From: Bacteroidales bacterium Bact_22
GTDB lineage: Bacteria; Bacteroidota; Bacteroidia; Bacteroidales; F082
Direction: 5' to 3'
DNA length: 64,000 nt
NCBI GenBank assembly: GCA_001603665.1
Contig: LUZN01000020.1
Coordinates: forward strand, 1-64,000
Part shown: positions 11,209 through 21,121 of the stretch, piece after piece
How the letters are laid out: each line of letters starts with the position of its first letter
Numbering within the stretch: position 1 is the first letter of the stretch
Program-made: the position numbers and the translations under genes
The notes under the pieces: model-generated
What the model was told of the DNA's origin: nothing
What the model saw: only the letters and a program-made list of their open reading frames with translations
Database searches by the model: none

Positions 11209-13134
11209 TTATTTGTCAAGTATCTGATACACAGAGTTATTCGACTTGAATTCCGGCACAATGACCTTCATCTGCTTCACTATCTCGAAATCGTTGCATG
11301 TCGGAAGAATCTCAAGCAGTTTTCCAATCTCGTTGTTCACCTCATCCTCGGTATATTCACGCACCTTGGCGCGCATGATCTTCGGATGCTCGGTCGGGAT
11401 GGTGTTTTCCTTCGTCGCCAGCAACTCTTCGTATAGCTTCTCACCCGGACGCAGACCAGTGATCTCGATCTGGACGTCAGGCACATGCGACAATTTGATC
11501 ATCTTGCTTGCCAGGTCGTAGATCTTCACCGGCTTGCCCATGTCGAACACAAAGATATCGTCGTCATCGCCAATGGCACCAGCCTCCAGCACAAGGCTGC
11601 AGGCTTCCGGGATGGTCATGAAGTAACGGATGATGTTACGGTCGGTGACGGTGAGCGGTCCGCCATGAGCCAGCTGCTTCTTAAACAGCGGGATGACCGA
11701 ACCGTTGGAACCTAAAACGTTACCAAAACGCGTGGTCACGAACTTAGTCTTACTATTTCTGCTCTGCGTGTAAATCTCGGCGATACGCTTGGTGGCACCC
11801 ATCACGTTGGTAGGGTTCACAGCCTTGTCGGTCGAGATCATCACAAACTTCTCAACGCCATATTTTATTGCCAAATCCGACACTATCTTTGTTCCGAAAA
11901 CGTTGACAAACACCGCCTCGTAAGGGAAACTCTCCATCAAAGGCACGTGCTTGTAGGCTGCTGCATGATAGATAATCTGGGGCTGGTATTTCTCAAACAC
12001 CTCAGTCATCTTGTTGATATCCTTCACGTTACCCACCACAAACTCCTTCGGCACCGCGATGTGACGGTAAGGATCCTCGTTGTTCAGCTCAAACTGCAAA
12101 TCATACATCGGCGACTCGGCCTGGTCGAACATCACAAGGCATTTCGGGTTGTGCTGCAGCACCTGACGGCAAATCTCGCTACCTATCGAACCGGCCGCGC
12201 CAGTCACCATCACCACCTTGCCTTCAAGCTCGTGTTTCACATTTTCCTTACCTAAAACTATAGGGTCTCTTTCAAGCAAATCTTCAATCTTAATATCTTG
12301 AATCTGATTGAAATTCAATTGGTTACCGTTGATCCATGAGTCAACGTGAGGCACCGATTTCACCGACACGCCGAGGTCGATGAGCTTGTTGACGATGTCA
12401 TTACGTTTATCGATACTCAAACTCGGCATAGCCAAAATAATCATATCGACACTGTATTTCTGGATGAAACCTTTGTTAAGAACCGCCTCAGGCTTGCGGA
12501 TACGCACTCCGTTGACGGCTTTTCCGATCTTCGATGACGAGTCGTCGACAAACGAAACGATGTTGTATTGCGTCGAAGTGTCTTGATACAGAGCGTTTTG
12601 CGTGATAGGACCTGCGTCGCCGGCACCATAGATGATGACGTTGATCTTATTAGGCTGAGGACGCAGATATTCATTGTAAACACGACGTATCAGAAGTCGG
12701 GCCACGACCAAGAACACCAAGGCGACGATACACGTCAGGAAGAGCGTGAGATAATTAGGGAAGAACTTGTCGAGTACTTGTAAACCTTCTATGTTGTTAA
12801 TCAAATACTTACAGATACCAAGGGCGAGAAATACCCATATGGTCGTCCGGGTAATTGTCTCAATATCTTTAAAACCGGTATATCTGACAAGACCTTTATA
12901 TGATCCTGTAACCAGAAAACCTATTATAAAAAACAGCAAAACAGAAGTGGTTCCTTGGAAAAAGAATAATAATGTCGGCTTTGTGTAGTTTGGATAATAA
13001 CCTACCAAAGGGACGAAAACCAACGCCATTATCACGATAAAAATATCGAAAACAAGGGCGTAAGCTCTTGATAATGAACCTGAATTCCGTTTTCCGAAAA
13101 ACAACTTCGCGATATTAGTTAAAAGTTTCCTCAT
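11209..13134 (-). CDS. Membrane-anchored nucleoside-diphosphate-sugar 4,6-dehydratase (PglF/CapD/WbpM-like)
   Basis: 641 aa; N-terminal TM domain, MVTGAAGSIGSEICRQ, AAYKHVPLMESFPYEAVFVNVFGT, FVMISTDKAVNPTNVMGATKR. Confidence 0.9.
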   Translation of the reverse strand: MRKLLTNIAKLFFGKRNSGSLSRAYALVFDIFIVIMALVFVPLVGYYPNYTKPTLLFFFQGTTSVLLFFIIGFLVTGSYKGLVRYTGFKDIETITRTTIWVFLALGICKYLINNIEGLQVLDKFFPNYLTLFLTCIVALVFLVVARLLIRRVYNEYLRPQPNKINVIIYGAGDAGPITQNALYQDTSTQYNIVSFVDDSSSKIGKAVNGVRIRKPEAVLNKGFIQKYSVDMIILAMPSLSIDKRNDIVNKLIDLGVSVKSVPHVDSWINGNQLNFNQIQDIKIEDLLERDPIVLGKENVKHELEGKVVMVTGAAGSIGSEICRQVLQHNPKCLVMFDQAESPMYDLQFELNNEDPYRHIAVPKEFVVGNVKDINKMTEVFEKYQPQIIYHAAAYKHVPLMESFPYEAVFVNVFGTKIVSDLAIKYGVEKFVMISTDKAVNPTNVMGATKRIAEIYTQSRNSKTKFVTTRFGNVLGSNGSVIPLFKKQLAHGGPLTVTDRNIIRYFMTIPEACSLVLEAGAIGDDDDIFVFDMGKPVKIYDLASKMIKLSHVPDVQIEITGLRPGEKLYEELLATKENTIPTEHPKIMRAKVREYTEDEVNNEIGKLLEILPTCNDFEIVKQMKVIVPEFKSNNSVYQILDK

Positions 13135-13173
13135 AGTATATTAGTTTTAAAAATAGTATATTAGTTTTAAAAA
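13134..13173 (-). repeat. 20-bp tandem duplication in the leader of the PglF/CapD-like gene
   Basis: TAGTATATTAGTTTTAAAAA at 13134-13153 and again at 13154-13173. Confidence 0.85.
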
Positions 13174-13177
13174 AGTT

Positions 13178-14224
13178 CTATTTTTGCCATTCTTTGATGA
13201 GTTGCTCGTCTTGCATTTTACAGATGAGAAGACAGTTGTTGTCGTCGACAACTATGTAATTATCAAGACCTTGCACTATCACCTTCTTCCTTCCGTAGGA
13301 ACGCACCACGCAGTCTTTGCTGTCGACCATCTGTATGTTTTCGCCGATGAGCGCGTTCTTGTTCGCGTCGTAAGGAATATGGGTGTAAAGACTGCCCCAG
13401 GTGCCGATGTCGCTCCATCCGAAACTGGCCGGATACACTAGCACATCCTTCGATTTCTCCATCACTGCGTAGTCGATGCTGATGTTCGGACAGGTCGGGA
13501 AGAGCTCGTCGACGACTTTTTGCTCGTCGTTTTTGTAGAAATGTGGCTCGATTTTGTCGAAAACCGCTGCCAAATCGGGCACTAGCTTAGCTATCGTGTT
13601 GACAACCATCTTCACGTTCCAGATGAAGATGCCTGCGTTCCAGTAATATCCGCCGTCGGCCAAGTATTTCTTGGCTGTCTCGAGGTTCGGCTTCTCTTTG
13701 AAAGCCTCCACTTTCTGGATCTTCTCCTTCGAGTTGGCATCGACCGACTTGATGTAGCCGTAGCCTGTCTCCGGACGTGTCGGCATCATACCGAGCGTCA
13801 CGATGACGTCGTTATTCTTAGTATATTCAAGCGATTCCTTTATTACTTCCTGGAAATGCGGCACGTTGAGCACCAGATGGTCGGCTGGCGAGAACACCAG
13901 GTTCGCGTCGGGGTATTTGGCGTAGATCTTACGGCTCACATACTCGATGCAAGGTGCTGTGTTGCGCATGATTGGCTCCATAAGTATCTGAGTCTCAGGT
14001 ACTTCTGGAAGTTGCCGCATCACAATATCTTTATATTTCTTAGATGTCACAATCCACACATGGTCAGGACTGATGATGCCTGCGAAACGCTCCACTGTGA
14101 GCTGGATCATCGTCTTGCCGATGCCCATCACGTCGATAAACTGTTTCGGCTTCTCGGGTATCGACATAGGCCAGAAACGCGAGCCGACGCCGCCTGCCAT
14201 GATAATCAAATGATTGTTATTCAT
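13178..14224 (-). CDS. Mannose-1-phosphate guanylyltransferase
   Basis: 348 aa; IMAGGVGSRFWPMSIPEKPKQF signature, FSPADHLV. Confidence 0.9.
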   Translation of the reverse strand: MNNNHLIIMAGGVGSRFWPMSIPEKPKQFIDVMGIGKTMIQLTVERFAGIISPDHVWIVTSKKYKDIVMRQLPEVPETQILMEPIMRNTAPCIEYVSRKIYAKYPDANLVFSPADHLVLNVPHFQEVIKESLEYTKNNDVIVTLGMMPTRPETGYGYIKSVDANSKEKIQKVEAFKEKPNLETAKKYLADGGYYWNAGIFIWNVKMVVNTIAKLVPDLAAVFDKIEPHFYKNDEQKVVDELFPTCPNISIDYAVMEKSKDVLVYPASFGWSDIGTWGSLYTHIPYDANKNALIGENIQMVDSKDCVVRSYGRKKVIVQGLDNYIVVDDNNCLLICKMQDEQLIKEWQK

Positions 14225-14235
14225 ATTTTTTTCGT

Positions 14236-15285
14236 TTATTTATCAATTTTAAAACAAGTCTTGCCTTCGCGATAGGCTTTCTCCCATTCCCAGGCGCTGC
14301 GTGTCATGTCGTCGAGGCTGCGCTCGGCCTTCCATCCCAGTTCTTTGTTGGTGTAGGTCGGGTCGGCCCAGATTTTCACTATGTCGCCAGCTCTGCGGCC
14401 TACTATCTCGTATTTCAGTTTCACGCCATTGCTGCGCTCGAATGACTTGATGATGTCCAAAACCGAGTATCCGGTGCCAGTTCCGACGTTAAACACCTCG
14501 AAGCGTGCTTTCATCTTACCTTGAATCATGCGTTCCACAGCTTTCACGTGGGCTTTCGCGAGGTCCATGATGTGGATGTAGTCGCGGATTGGCGTCCCGT
14601 CGGGTGTGTCGTAGTCGTTGCCAAACACTCTGAGGTATGGACGGATGCCGTAGGCTGTCTGTGTGACATAAGGCATGAGGTTGGCCGGCACTCCGAATGG
14701 CAGCTCGCCGAGTTTTGAGCTGTCGTGTGCTCCGACAGGGTTGAAATAACGTAACGCTATGGCGTTCAAGCCTTTATAAGCCGTGATGCAGTCCTGCATT
14801 ATCTCTTCGGCGATCTGTTTGGTGTTACCGTAAGGACATTCGGCCTTCTTGATAGGCGCTTTCTCCGAAATAGGAAGGTTTTCGGGGTCAGGCTCGCCGT
14901 AGACGGTGCACGACGACGAGAAAACGAGGTTTTGCACGCCGTATTTGTCCATCGATTCGAGTATGTTCATCAACGAATCGAGGTTGTTGCGGTAGTATTT
15001 CAACGGCTGTTCCACCGACTCGCCGACCGCTTTGTGCGCGGCGAAGTGAATCACGCCTTTAATGTCCTGGTGACGTTTGAAGAAATCGTCGACTTTTTGG
15101 CGGTCGGCGAGGTCAAAGCATTCAAATTCAGGCTTCTTTCCTGTTATTGATGCGATGGCGTCGAGCGCCTCGATGCGCGAGTTAAACAAGGCATCGACGA
15201 TGATAACATCATAGCCTTGCTGCTGCAGTTCGACTGTAGTGTGCGAACCGATAAATCCCGTGCCGCCTGTAACTAATATCTTCAT
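14236..15285 (-). CDS. galE: UDP-glucose 4-epimerase
   Basis: MKILVTGGTGFIGSHTTVELQQQGYDVIIVD; FSSSCTVYG; YGNTK; start chosen at MKIL. Confidence 0.92.
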   Translation of the reverse strand: MKILVTGGTGFIGSHTTVELQQQGYDVIIVDALFNSRIEALDAIASITGKKPEFECFDLADRQKVDDFFKRHQDIKGVIHFAAHKAVGESVEQPLKYYRNNLDSLMNILESMDKYGVQNLVFSSSCTVYGEPDPENLPISEKAPIKKAECPYGNTKQIAEEIMQDCITAYKGLNAIALRYFNPVGAHDSSKLGELPFGVPANLMPYVTQTAYGIRPYLRVFGNDYDTPDGTPIRDYIHIMDLAKAHVKAVERMIQGKMKARFEVFNVGTGTGYSVLDIIKSFERSNGVKLKYEIVGRRAGDIVKIWADPTYTNKELGWKAERSLDDMTRSAWEWEKAYREGKTCFKIDK

Positions 15286-15286
15286 A

Positions 15287-16255
15287 TTACCTCCAACCAA
15301 ACGGATGATTTGACAATGGCAGCTTCGCCAAAGGATGGTAATCTCCTACCAATCCCACTGGTTTCGCATTCCTAATATCATAAACTATCTCGATGCAGTT
15401 GCGGGCCTCTGAAATGCGGAAGCCTTCGCCTGCAAGTATCTTCTCATAACTCTTGGTGTGCAGCTCGGTGAAACCTGCGCTGAACTCAAACTCGGAGCCG
15501 TCAATCATGATGGTACGATAGGTCTTTTTTTCACCTTGAACGGCGTTTTCCGGAAGTGTGTCGGCGTTGATACTCAAGAAGTAACGCACTCTGGCCTTAG
15601 GCATCTCGAGGTAGCCTGCCACACGGTCGTGCGTCGACACGTGCACCACGCTCTTTGTCACCGGACCGAAAATCCACGACAGCATGTCGTAGAAATGAAT
15701 TCCGATGTTGGTGGCTATGCCTCCGCTCTTGTTTTCGTTGCCTTTCCACGAGGTGTAGTACCAGTTGCCTCTCGCGGTGATATATGTCAGGTCGACGTCG
15801 TAAATCTTGTCTTTCGGACCTTCGTCAATCTTCTTTTTCAATGCCACTATGGAGTCGTGCAGACGCAGCTGAAGTATAGTAAATGCTTTATGTCCCGTAG
15901 CTTGTTCCACTTTTTCCAACGCGTCGATATTCCAAGGGTTGAGCACCACAGGCTTCTCGCAGATGACGTCGGCACCGAGACGCAGTCCGTAGCGGGTGTG
16001 TGCGTCGTGCAGGTAGTTTGGCGTGCAAACTGTCACATAATCGATATTTGTGCCACGCTCGATGAGGCGTGTGTTATGACGGTCGAAGAGCTCCTGTTCG
16101 GTGAAAAACGCCGCATTCGGGAAATAACTGTCCATGATGCCCACCGAATCGCTCTTGTCGTAGGCCGAAACCATGTTGTTTCCCGTGTCTTTTATCGCCT
16201 TCAAATGTCTCGGGGCGATATAACCTCCAACTCCGATAATCGCAAAATTCTTCAT
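15287..16255 (-). CDS. Gfo/Idh/MocA-family nucleotide-sugar oxidoreductase (WlbA/WbpB-like)
   Basis: 322 aa; MKNFAIIGVGGYIAPRHLKAIKDTGN, VCTPNYLHDAH, CEKPVVLNP. Confidence 0.85.
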   Translation of the reverse strand: MKNFAIIGVGGYIAPRHLKAIKDTGNNMVSAYDKSDSVGIMDSYFPNAAFFTEQELFDRHNTRLIERGTNIDYVTVCTPNYLHDAHTRYGLRLGADVICEKPVVLNPWNIDALEKVEQATGHKAFTILQLRLHDSIVALKKKIDEGPKDKIYDVDLTYITARGNWYYTSWKGNENKSGGIATNIGIHFYDMLSWIFGPVTKSVVHVSTHDRVAGYLEMPKARVRYFLSINADTLPENAVQGEKKTYRTIMIDGSEFEFSAGFTELHTKSYEKILAGEGFRISEARNCIEIVYDIRNAKPVGLVGDYHPLAKLPLSNHPFGWR

Positions 16256-16298
16256 TTTTTAATCTAAAAAACCCTTAACTATCAACTATTTAACTACT

Positions 16299-16853
16299 TT
16301 AAACTTTCAACTTTAAACTTTCAACTTTCAATTCGTATTGTCTCCCGCATTCACATTTCAAATCTTCACCCAGTTTTTTCCCGCACTCGCAGACCCAGCC
16401 GATCTGTCGTGCCGGCACTCCTGCCATCAGGGCGTAGTCTTTCACATCTTTCGTCACTACCGCTCCGGCCGCGATGAGCGCGCACTTTCCGACGGTGTGG
16501 CCGCATACCACTGTGCAGTTGGCACCCAGCGACGCACCTTCTTTTATTAGTGTCTTCGCATAAACGCCGTGCGCCGGAAAGTGCGCGCGTGGTGTCACGA
16601 CGTTAGTAAATACGCAGCTCGGACCGCAGAACACGTTGTCTTCAATCTCCACGCCCTCATACACCGACACGTTGTTCTGAATCCTGACGCCGTTCCCTAT
16701 CTTTACATTGTTTCCGATGTTGACATTCTGCCCGAGGGAGCAGTCTTTCCCTATCACCGCGCCCTTCTGGATATGACAGAAATGCCAGATTTTGGTGCCG
16801 TCGCCAACGACGGCACCTTCATCTATAAAACTCGATTCGTGTTTATAAAACAT
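16299..16853 (-). CDS. Hexapeptide-repeat acyltransferase (WbpD/WlbB-like N-acetyltransferase)
   Basis: 184 aa left-handed beta-helix repeats ([33 protein letters not shown]...). Confidence 0.83.
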   Translation of the reverse strand: MFYKHESSFIDEGAVVGDGTKIWHFCHIQKGAVIGKDCSLGQNVNIGNNVKIGNGVRIQNNVSVYEGVEIEDNVFCGPSCVFTNVVTPRAHFPAHGVYAKTLIKEGASLGANCTVVCGHTVGKCALIAAGAVVTKDVKDYALMAGVPARQIGWVCECGKKLGEDLKCECGRQYELKVESLKLKV

Positions 16854-17644
16854 TATAAGTTACCTTTTTCAATGTCTTTGAAATAGTTCACCGTTCCGAC
16901 TTTCAGCTCTTCTGTGGCTGCGTCGTCACACACGATGATGCCTTTCGGATGCATCTGCAATGCGCTCACAGTGCATAGATGGCAGACTCCGCCTTCGATG
17001 GCCTGTGCCAAGGCGCGTGCCTTGTTGTGACCGTTGGCGAGAATCATCACCTCGTCGCTGTCCATCACAGTGCCCACACCGACTGTCAAAGCGGTCTTCG
17101 GCACCTTGTTGATGTCGTTCTCAAAGAAACGTGAGTTGGCAATGATGGTATCTGTGGTCAACGACTTCACACGTGTGCGTGATGTCAGCGATGAGCCTGG
17201 CTCGTTGAAGGCGATGTGACCGTCAGGACCGATGCCGCCCATAAACAGATGGATGCCGCCGTATTTCTTGATCTTTGCCTCGTAGTTGGCGCATTCTTTC
17301 TCAAGATCTTTGGCGTTTCCATTGAGGATATTGACATTTTCCTTCTTAATGTCGATGTGCTTGAAGAAATTGTTCCACATGAATGAGTGGTAGCTCTCCG
17401 GATGGTTCTCAGGGATCTGCACATATTCATCCATGTTGAACGTCACGACGTTCTTAAACGACACCTTGCCGGCCTTGTAAGCCTTGATGAGGGCTTTGTA
17501 AGTGCCAATAGGTGTTGAGCCTGTCGGCAAGCCGAGGATGAAAGGCTTCTTTGCCGTTGGCTTGAATTCGTTGATTCTGCGGACGATATGATTTGCCGCC
17601 CACTGTGACATCTTGTCGTAATTAGGTTCAATGATAACTCTCAT
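16853..17644 (-). CDS. nagB: Glucosamine-6-phosphate deaminase
   Basis: 263 aa; [41 protein letters not shown]. Confidence 0.95.
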   Translation of the reverse strand: MRVIIEPNYDKMSQWAANHIVRRINEFKPTAKKPFILGLPTGSTPIGTYKALIKAYKAGKVSFKNVVTFNMDEYVQIPENHPESYHSFMWNNFFKHIDIKKENVNILNGNAKDLEKECANYEAKIKKYGGIHLFMGGIGPDGHIAFNEPGSSLTSRTRVKSLTTDTIIANSRFFENDINKVPKTALTVGVGTVMDSDEVMILANGHNKARALAQAIEGGVCHLCTVSALQMHPKGIIVCDDAATEELKVGTVNYFKDIEKGNL

Positions 17645-17665
17645 ATTGCTTATAGTTTAATAGTT

Positions 17666-19873
17666 TTATTTAATCAATTCTCTAGCATCGGCGATATATT
17701 GCATCGCTTGCTCAGTTTCTTTCTTAATCTGTTTTACGAAGCTGTTGTCTTCCAGCTTGCCGTTCACCGCGTCACGCTCGGCCTCATTGCGGAATGTCGA
17801 GTTGCGGATCACGTTTTCGTAGTCTTTCTTCCTCGAAAGATAAACCTGTTCGCAGACGTACTGAAGCACTTTTTCGCCTCTGTTAAGGGCATCCGCGAAG
17901 ATTTCTTTTGTCAAAGAAGGACATTTATTGTAGATGAATCTCAAAGCCTGATAGCTGTGTAACAGCTTGTCGGTCTGGTACTTAGTCCACAGCTCGTTGT
18001 AACGGTTGTGGATGTCATCCCAGCTGTCGAGCTTGCCGCTGCAGATGTCGTCGATGAGCTTCTCGAGGTCGTCTTCCGTCACGAGCTGTCCACCGAGGTT
18101 GATCCACTCGCGCTGACGTACGTTGGTGAGACGTTTGCACATCTGTTCGAACGTCTCTTTCGGATGTATCTCCATATGGTAGACAAGATTTTTCACCGCA
18201 TAGTAGATGATCATGTCTTCGTAGGCGTGATAAGCCTCATAAGGCTTGAGTATCACAACCTTACGATGCGATTTCTCCATCTCTTCGCCGAGGACTTCGA
18301 GACCTTTAACCACGTTTTTATCTCCGTTGAGGAGCCTATGTCCGAGCTCACGCAGGGTGTAGTATTCTTGCTCAGGATTCTCGCCTTTCGAGCGCAGATA
18401 AGCCTTGGCAGTCCACACCTCGAGGAGCTTGCGGCCAGCTATGACTTCTTCCATAGTGTCAGGCGCAAATGTCTCAAACTCAATGTTTTGGATGCGGCGT
18501 TTACGCTTGTCGCGCTTCTGGTATTTCGAGGTGTTACGCGCTATGGCGTACATGTTGTACATCCACCAGTATGCCGGCATCACCTCGAGCTGATCCTTGG
18601 CCATGTTGTTGTTTACCAACGCAAACGGCAACTTGATGTTCATCTCGTTAGGATAGTCGGCCTTCGAGAGGAGGGTGAATGATGCGAACTTCGACGAGTG
18701 CTTCACACTTGAGCAAAGTCCAGGCCAGAAGCCACGTTTCGCTACTATCTCACCATCGGTTGCGCGGCTGTTGTGGTTCGAACCCAGCGTCGCACCGGCG
18801 GCCATATTGCTCTGTCCCATGACGCAGGCAGCGATGAGGAACGAGTTGTTGTGATGCTGCTCATGAGCCGGGAAGATGAGGTTGTTCAACACCTCGCAGC
18901 AAGATATTGTCGAGTTGTCGCCGAGGATTGAGTAGATGACGCGTGCTCCGTATTTCAGGTTACAGTTGTCGCCGATCACGAAACGTGTCGCCACTACCGA
19001 ATAGAAGATGTGGCAGCCGTAGCCCACGATGCCGTTGACGAGTATCACGCCTTCGCCGATCTGTGTCGGCTCTTCCTCCGATGAGTTGATGGTGATGTTT
19101 TTCAGCTTACTTGCACCTTTGATGTAGCAGCACGGACCGACCTTCGCGTCTTTGATGATCCATGAGTTCTTGATCACGCAGCCTTCGCCTATCGTGCCGT
19201 AGTAACCTCTGCGGCTGTCGTAGGCTTTGTTGGTGATTTCGAACAGACGGTCCTGAAGCTTTGTGATATCGGTGTATTTTGCCCAGAGGTAGGCGTCGGC
19301 GGTGATCATGCCGTCGAAAGGCAGCACCTTACGTCCGCCGGCCTCGTTCATGAGCTCCAGCCACACACGCACGTCTTCCGGCTCGCCTTCTTTCAGTATG
19401 CCGTTGCCGAACTTCGAGTGGTCGGTACACGAAACCTCATGGATGTTGAAGAGTATGCATTTGTCGCCGATGATGTAGTTGGCGATGTAATGCACGTCGT
19501 GGATGGCCACGTAGTCGCCGATGTCGCACGAGATGATGGTGCTGTCGGTGATTCCGCACGTCATCTTCAGGTCATGGTACTGAAGCACCACGTTTTTTAT
19601 GGTTCCAATCCGCACTAAACCATAAAAACGATTGTTTTTGACCAGGTTGGTATCAAACTCGTCGGTGACGAGGATGTCGTCCCAACTTGTGGCAGTGTTG
19701 CTGTTCTTCACCAAGCGCTCGATCTCGTCGGAACGCAAGTGACGCCAGCCCTTTTCCGGTTCTTTTACCTGCTGGTTTCTGAAAGAGTACTGATCGAGAC
19801 CTTTCTTCAGATATTTCTTATCGATGAAGTTCTCGTAGATACTCTCGTATGGTAATAAAGTTACTTTTTCCAT
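17666..19873 (-). CDS. DUF4954-type protein with left-handed beta-helix domain
   Basis: 735 aa; hexapeptide-like stretch (GEGCVIKNSWIIKDAKVGPCCYIKGAS...), long helical C-terminal half. Confidence 0.75.
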   Translation of the reverse strand: MEKVTLLPYESIYENFIDKKYLKKGLDQYSFRNQQVKEPEKGWRHLRSDEIERLVKNSNTATSWDDILVTDEFDTNLVKNNRFYGLVRIGTIKNVVLQYHDLKMTCGITDSTIISCDIGDYVAIHDVHYIANYIIGDKCILFNIHEVSCTDHSKFGNGILKEGEPEDVRVWLELMNEAGGRKVLPFDGMITADAYLWAKYTDITKLQDRLFEITNKAYDSRRGYYGTIGEGCVIKNSWIIKDAKVGPCCYIKGASKLKNITINSSEEEPTQIGEGVILVNGIVGYGCHIFYSVVATRFVIGDNCNLKYGARVIYSILGDNSTISCCEVLNNLIFPAHEQHHNNSFLIAACVMGQSNMAAGATLGSNHNSRATDGEIVAKRGFWPGLCSSVKHSSKFASFTLLSKADYPNEMNIKLPFALVNNNMAKDQLEVMPAYWWMYNMYAIARNTSKYQKRDKRKRRIQNIEFETFAPDTMEEVIAGRKLLEVWTAKAYLRSKGENPEQEYYTLRELGHRLLNGDKNVVKGLEVLGEEMEKSHRKVVILKPYEAYHAYEDMIIYYAVKNLVYHMEIHPKETFEQMCKRLTNVRQREWINLGGQLVTEDDLEKLIDDICSGKLDSWDDIHNRYNELWTKYQTDKLLHSYQALRFIYNKCPSLTKEIFADALNRGEKVLQYVCEQVYLSRKKDYENVIRNSTFRNEAERDAVNGKLEDNSFVKQIKKETEQAMQYIADARELIK

Positions 19874-19987
19874 TTTTTAAAAATTAGGGTTATTTTACTT
19901 AAGTGAATTACAAAATATCCCTAGAATCACGGCCAAGGTGTAACTACACGCGCATATCTACACTTCGATTTGATTATATGTGATAAC

Positions 19988-21121
19988 TTACCTGTTCGCA
20001 TACATTTCCTTGTAATAATTCTGATAATCGCCACTCGTCACATTATCCATCCACGCCTGATTTTCGAGATACCATTTCACTGTCTTCTCAATGCCTTCCT
20101 CGAATTGCAACGATGGTTCCCAGCCAAGTTCGCGTTGAAGTTTTGTCGAATCGATGGCGTAACGCATATCGTGGCCTGCTCTGTCGGTGACAAAAGTGAT
20201 GAGGTCCATGTCTTCGCCTTCTTTTCTGCCTAAAAGACGGTCGACGGTATTGATGACAACCTTAATGATATCGATGTTTTTCCACTCGTTGAAACCTCCG
20301 ATGTTATAAGTCTCGGCTATCTTTCCCTTATGGAAGATGAGGTCGATGGCTCTGGCGTGGTCTTCAACATACAACCAGTCGCGCACATTCTCTCCCTTGC
20401 CGTAAACCGGAAGCGGTTTTCTATGACGTATATTATTGATAAACAATGGGATAAGCTTCTCCGGGAACTGATACGGACCGTAGTTGTTCGAGCAGTTCGT
20501 CACGATAGTCGGAAGTCCGTATGTGTCGTGAAATGCTCTGACAAAATGATCCGAACTGGCTTTCGATGCTGAATATGGGCTATGCGGCTGATATTTCAAA
20601 TCTTCAGTGAAGAATTTTGAGCCATAAGCCAGATGGTGCTTTCCACTGCTTGCTTTTGTCGTAAACGGAGGCTCGATGCCTTCAGGATCGGTCAGTTCCA
20701 GCGCTCCATACACCTCATCGGTTGAGATATGATAGAAACGCTTTCCTTCCCATTTCTCAGGAAGCTGCTCCCATGTCAGTTTCGCGGCCTGCAGCAGACT
20801 CAAAGTGCCCATCACATTGGTCTGGGCGAAGGTAAACGGGTCTTTTATCGACCTGTCGACATGACTTTCGGCTGCGAGATGAATCACTCCGTCGACATTG
20901 TATTTCTTGAAGATGTCCATAATGGTCTCAAAGTCACAAATGTCGGCCTTCACAAAGGTGTAGTTAGGCTTGTTCTCGATGTCTTTGAGGTTGGCGAGGT
21001 TACCCGCGTAAGTCAGTTTATCGACGTTAATGATATGATAATCAGGATATTTGTTCACAAAAAGCCGCACGACGTGACTTCCTATGAATCCTGCTCCTCC
21101 GGTGATGATGATGTTTTTCAT
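19988..21121 (-). CDS. rfbB: dTDP-glucose 4,6-dehydratase
   Basis: 377 aa; IITGGAGFIGSHVVRLFV, HLAAESHVDRSI, HISTDEVYG, YSASKASSDH. Confidence 0.95.
   Translation of the reverse strand: MKNIIITGGAGFIGSHVVRLFVNKYPDYHIINVDKLTYAGNLANLKDIENKPNYTFVKADICDFETIMDIFKKYNVDGVIHLAAESHVDRSIKDPFTFAQTNVMGTLSLLQAAKLTWEQLPEKWEGKRFYHISTDEVYGALELTDPEGIEPPFTTKASSGKHHLAYGSKFFTEDLKYQPHSPYSASKASSDHFVRAFHDTYGLPTIVTNCSNNYGPYQFPEKLIPLFINNIRHRKPLPVYGKGENVRDWLYVEDHARAIDLIFHKGKIAETYNIGGFNEWKNIDIIKVVINTVDRLLGRKEGEDMDLITFVTDRAGHDMRYAIDSTKLQRELGWEPSLQFEEGIEKTVKWYLENQAWMDNVTSGDYQNYYKEMYANR

Noticed and set aside
15458-16267. 269-aa plus-strand ORF antisense to the WlbA-like oxidoreductase
   Set aside because: Composition artefact opposite a clear Gfo/Idh/MocA gene
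18008-18682. 224-aa plus-strand ORF antisense to the DUF4954-like gene
   Set aside because: No signal peptide, motif or promoter; the opposite strand is a long conserved CDS
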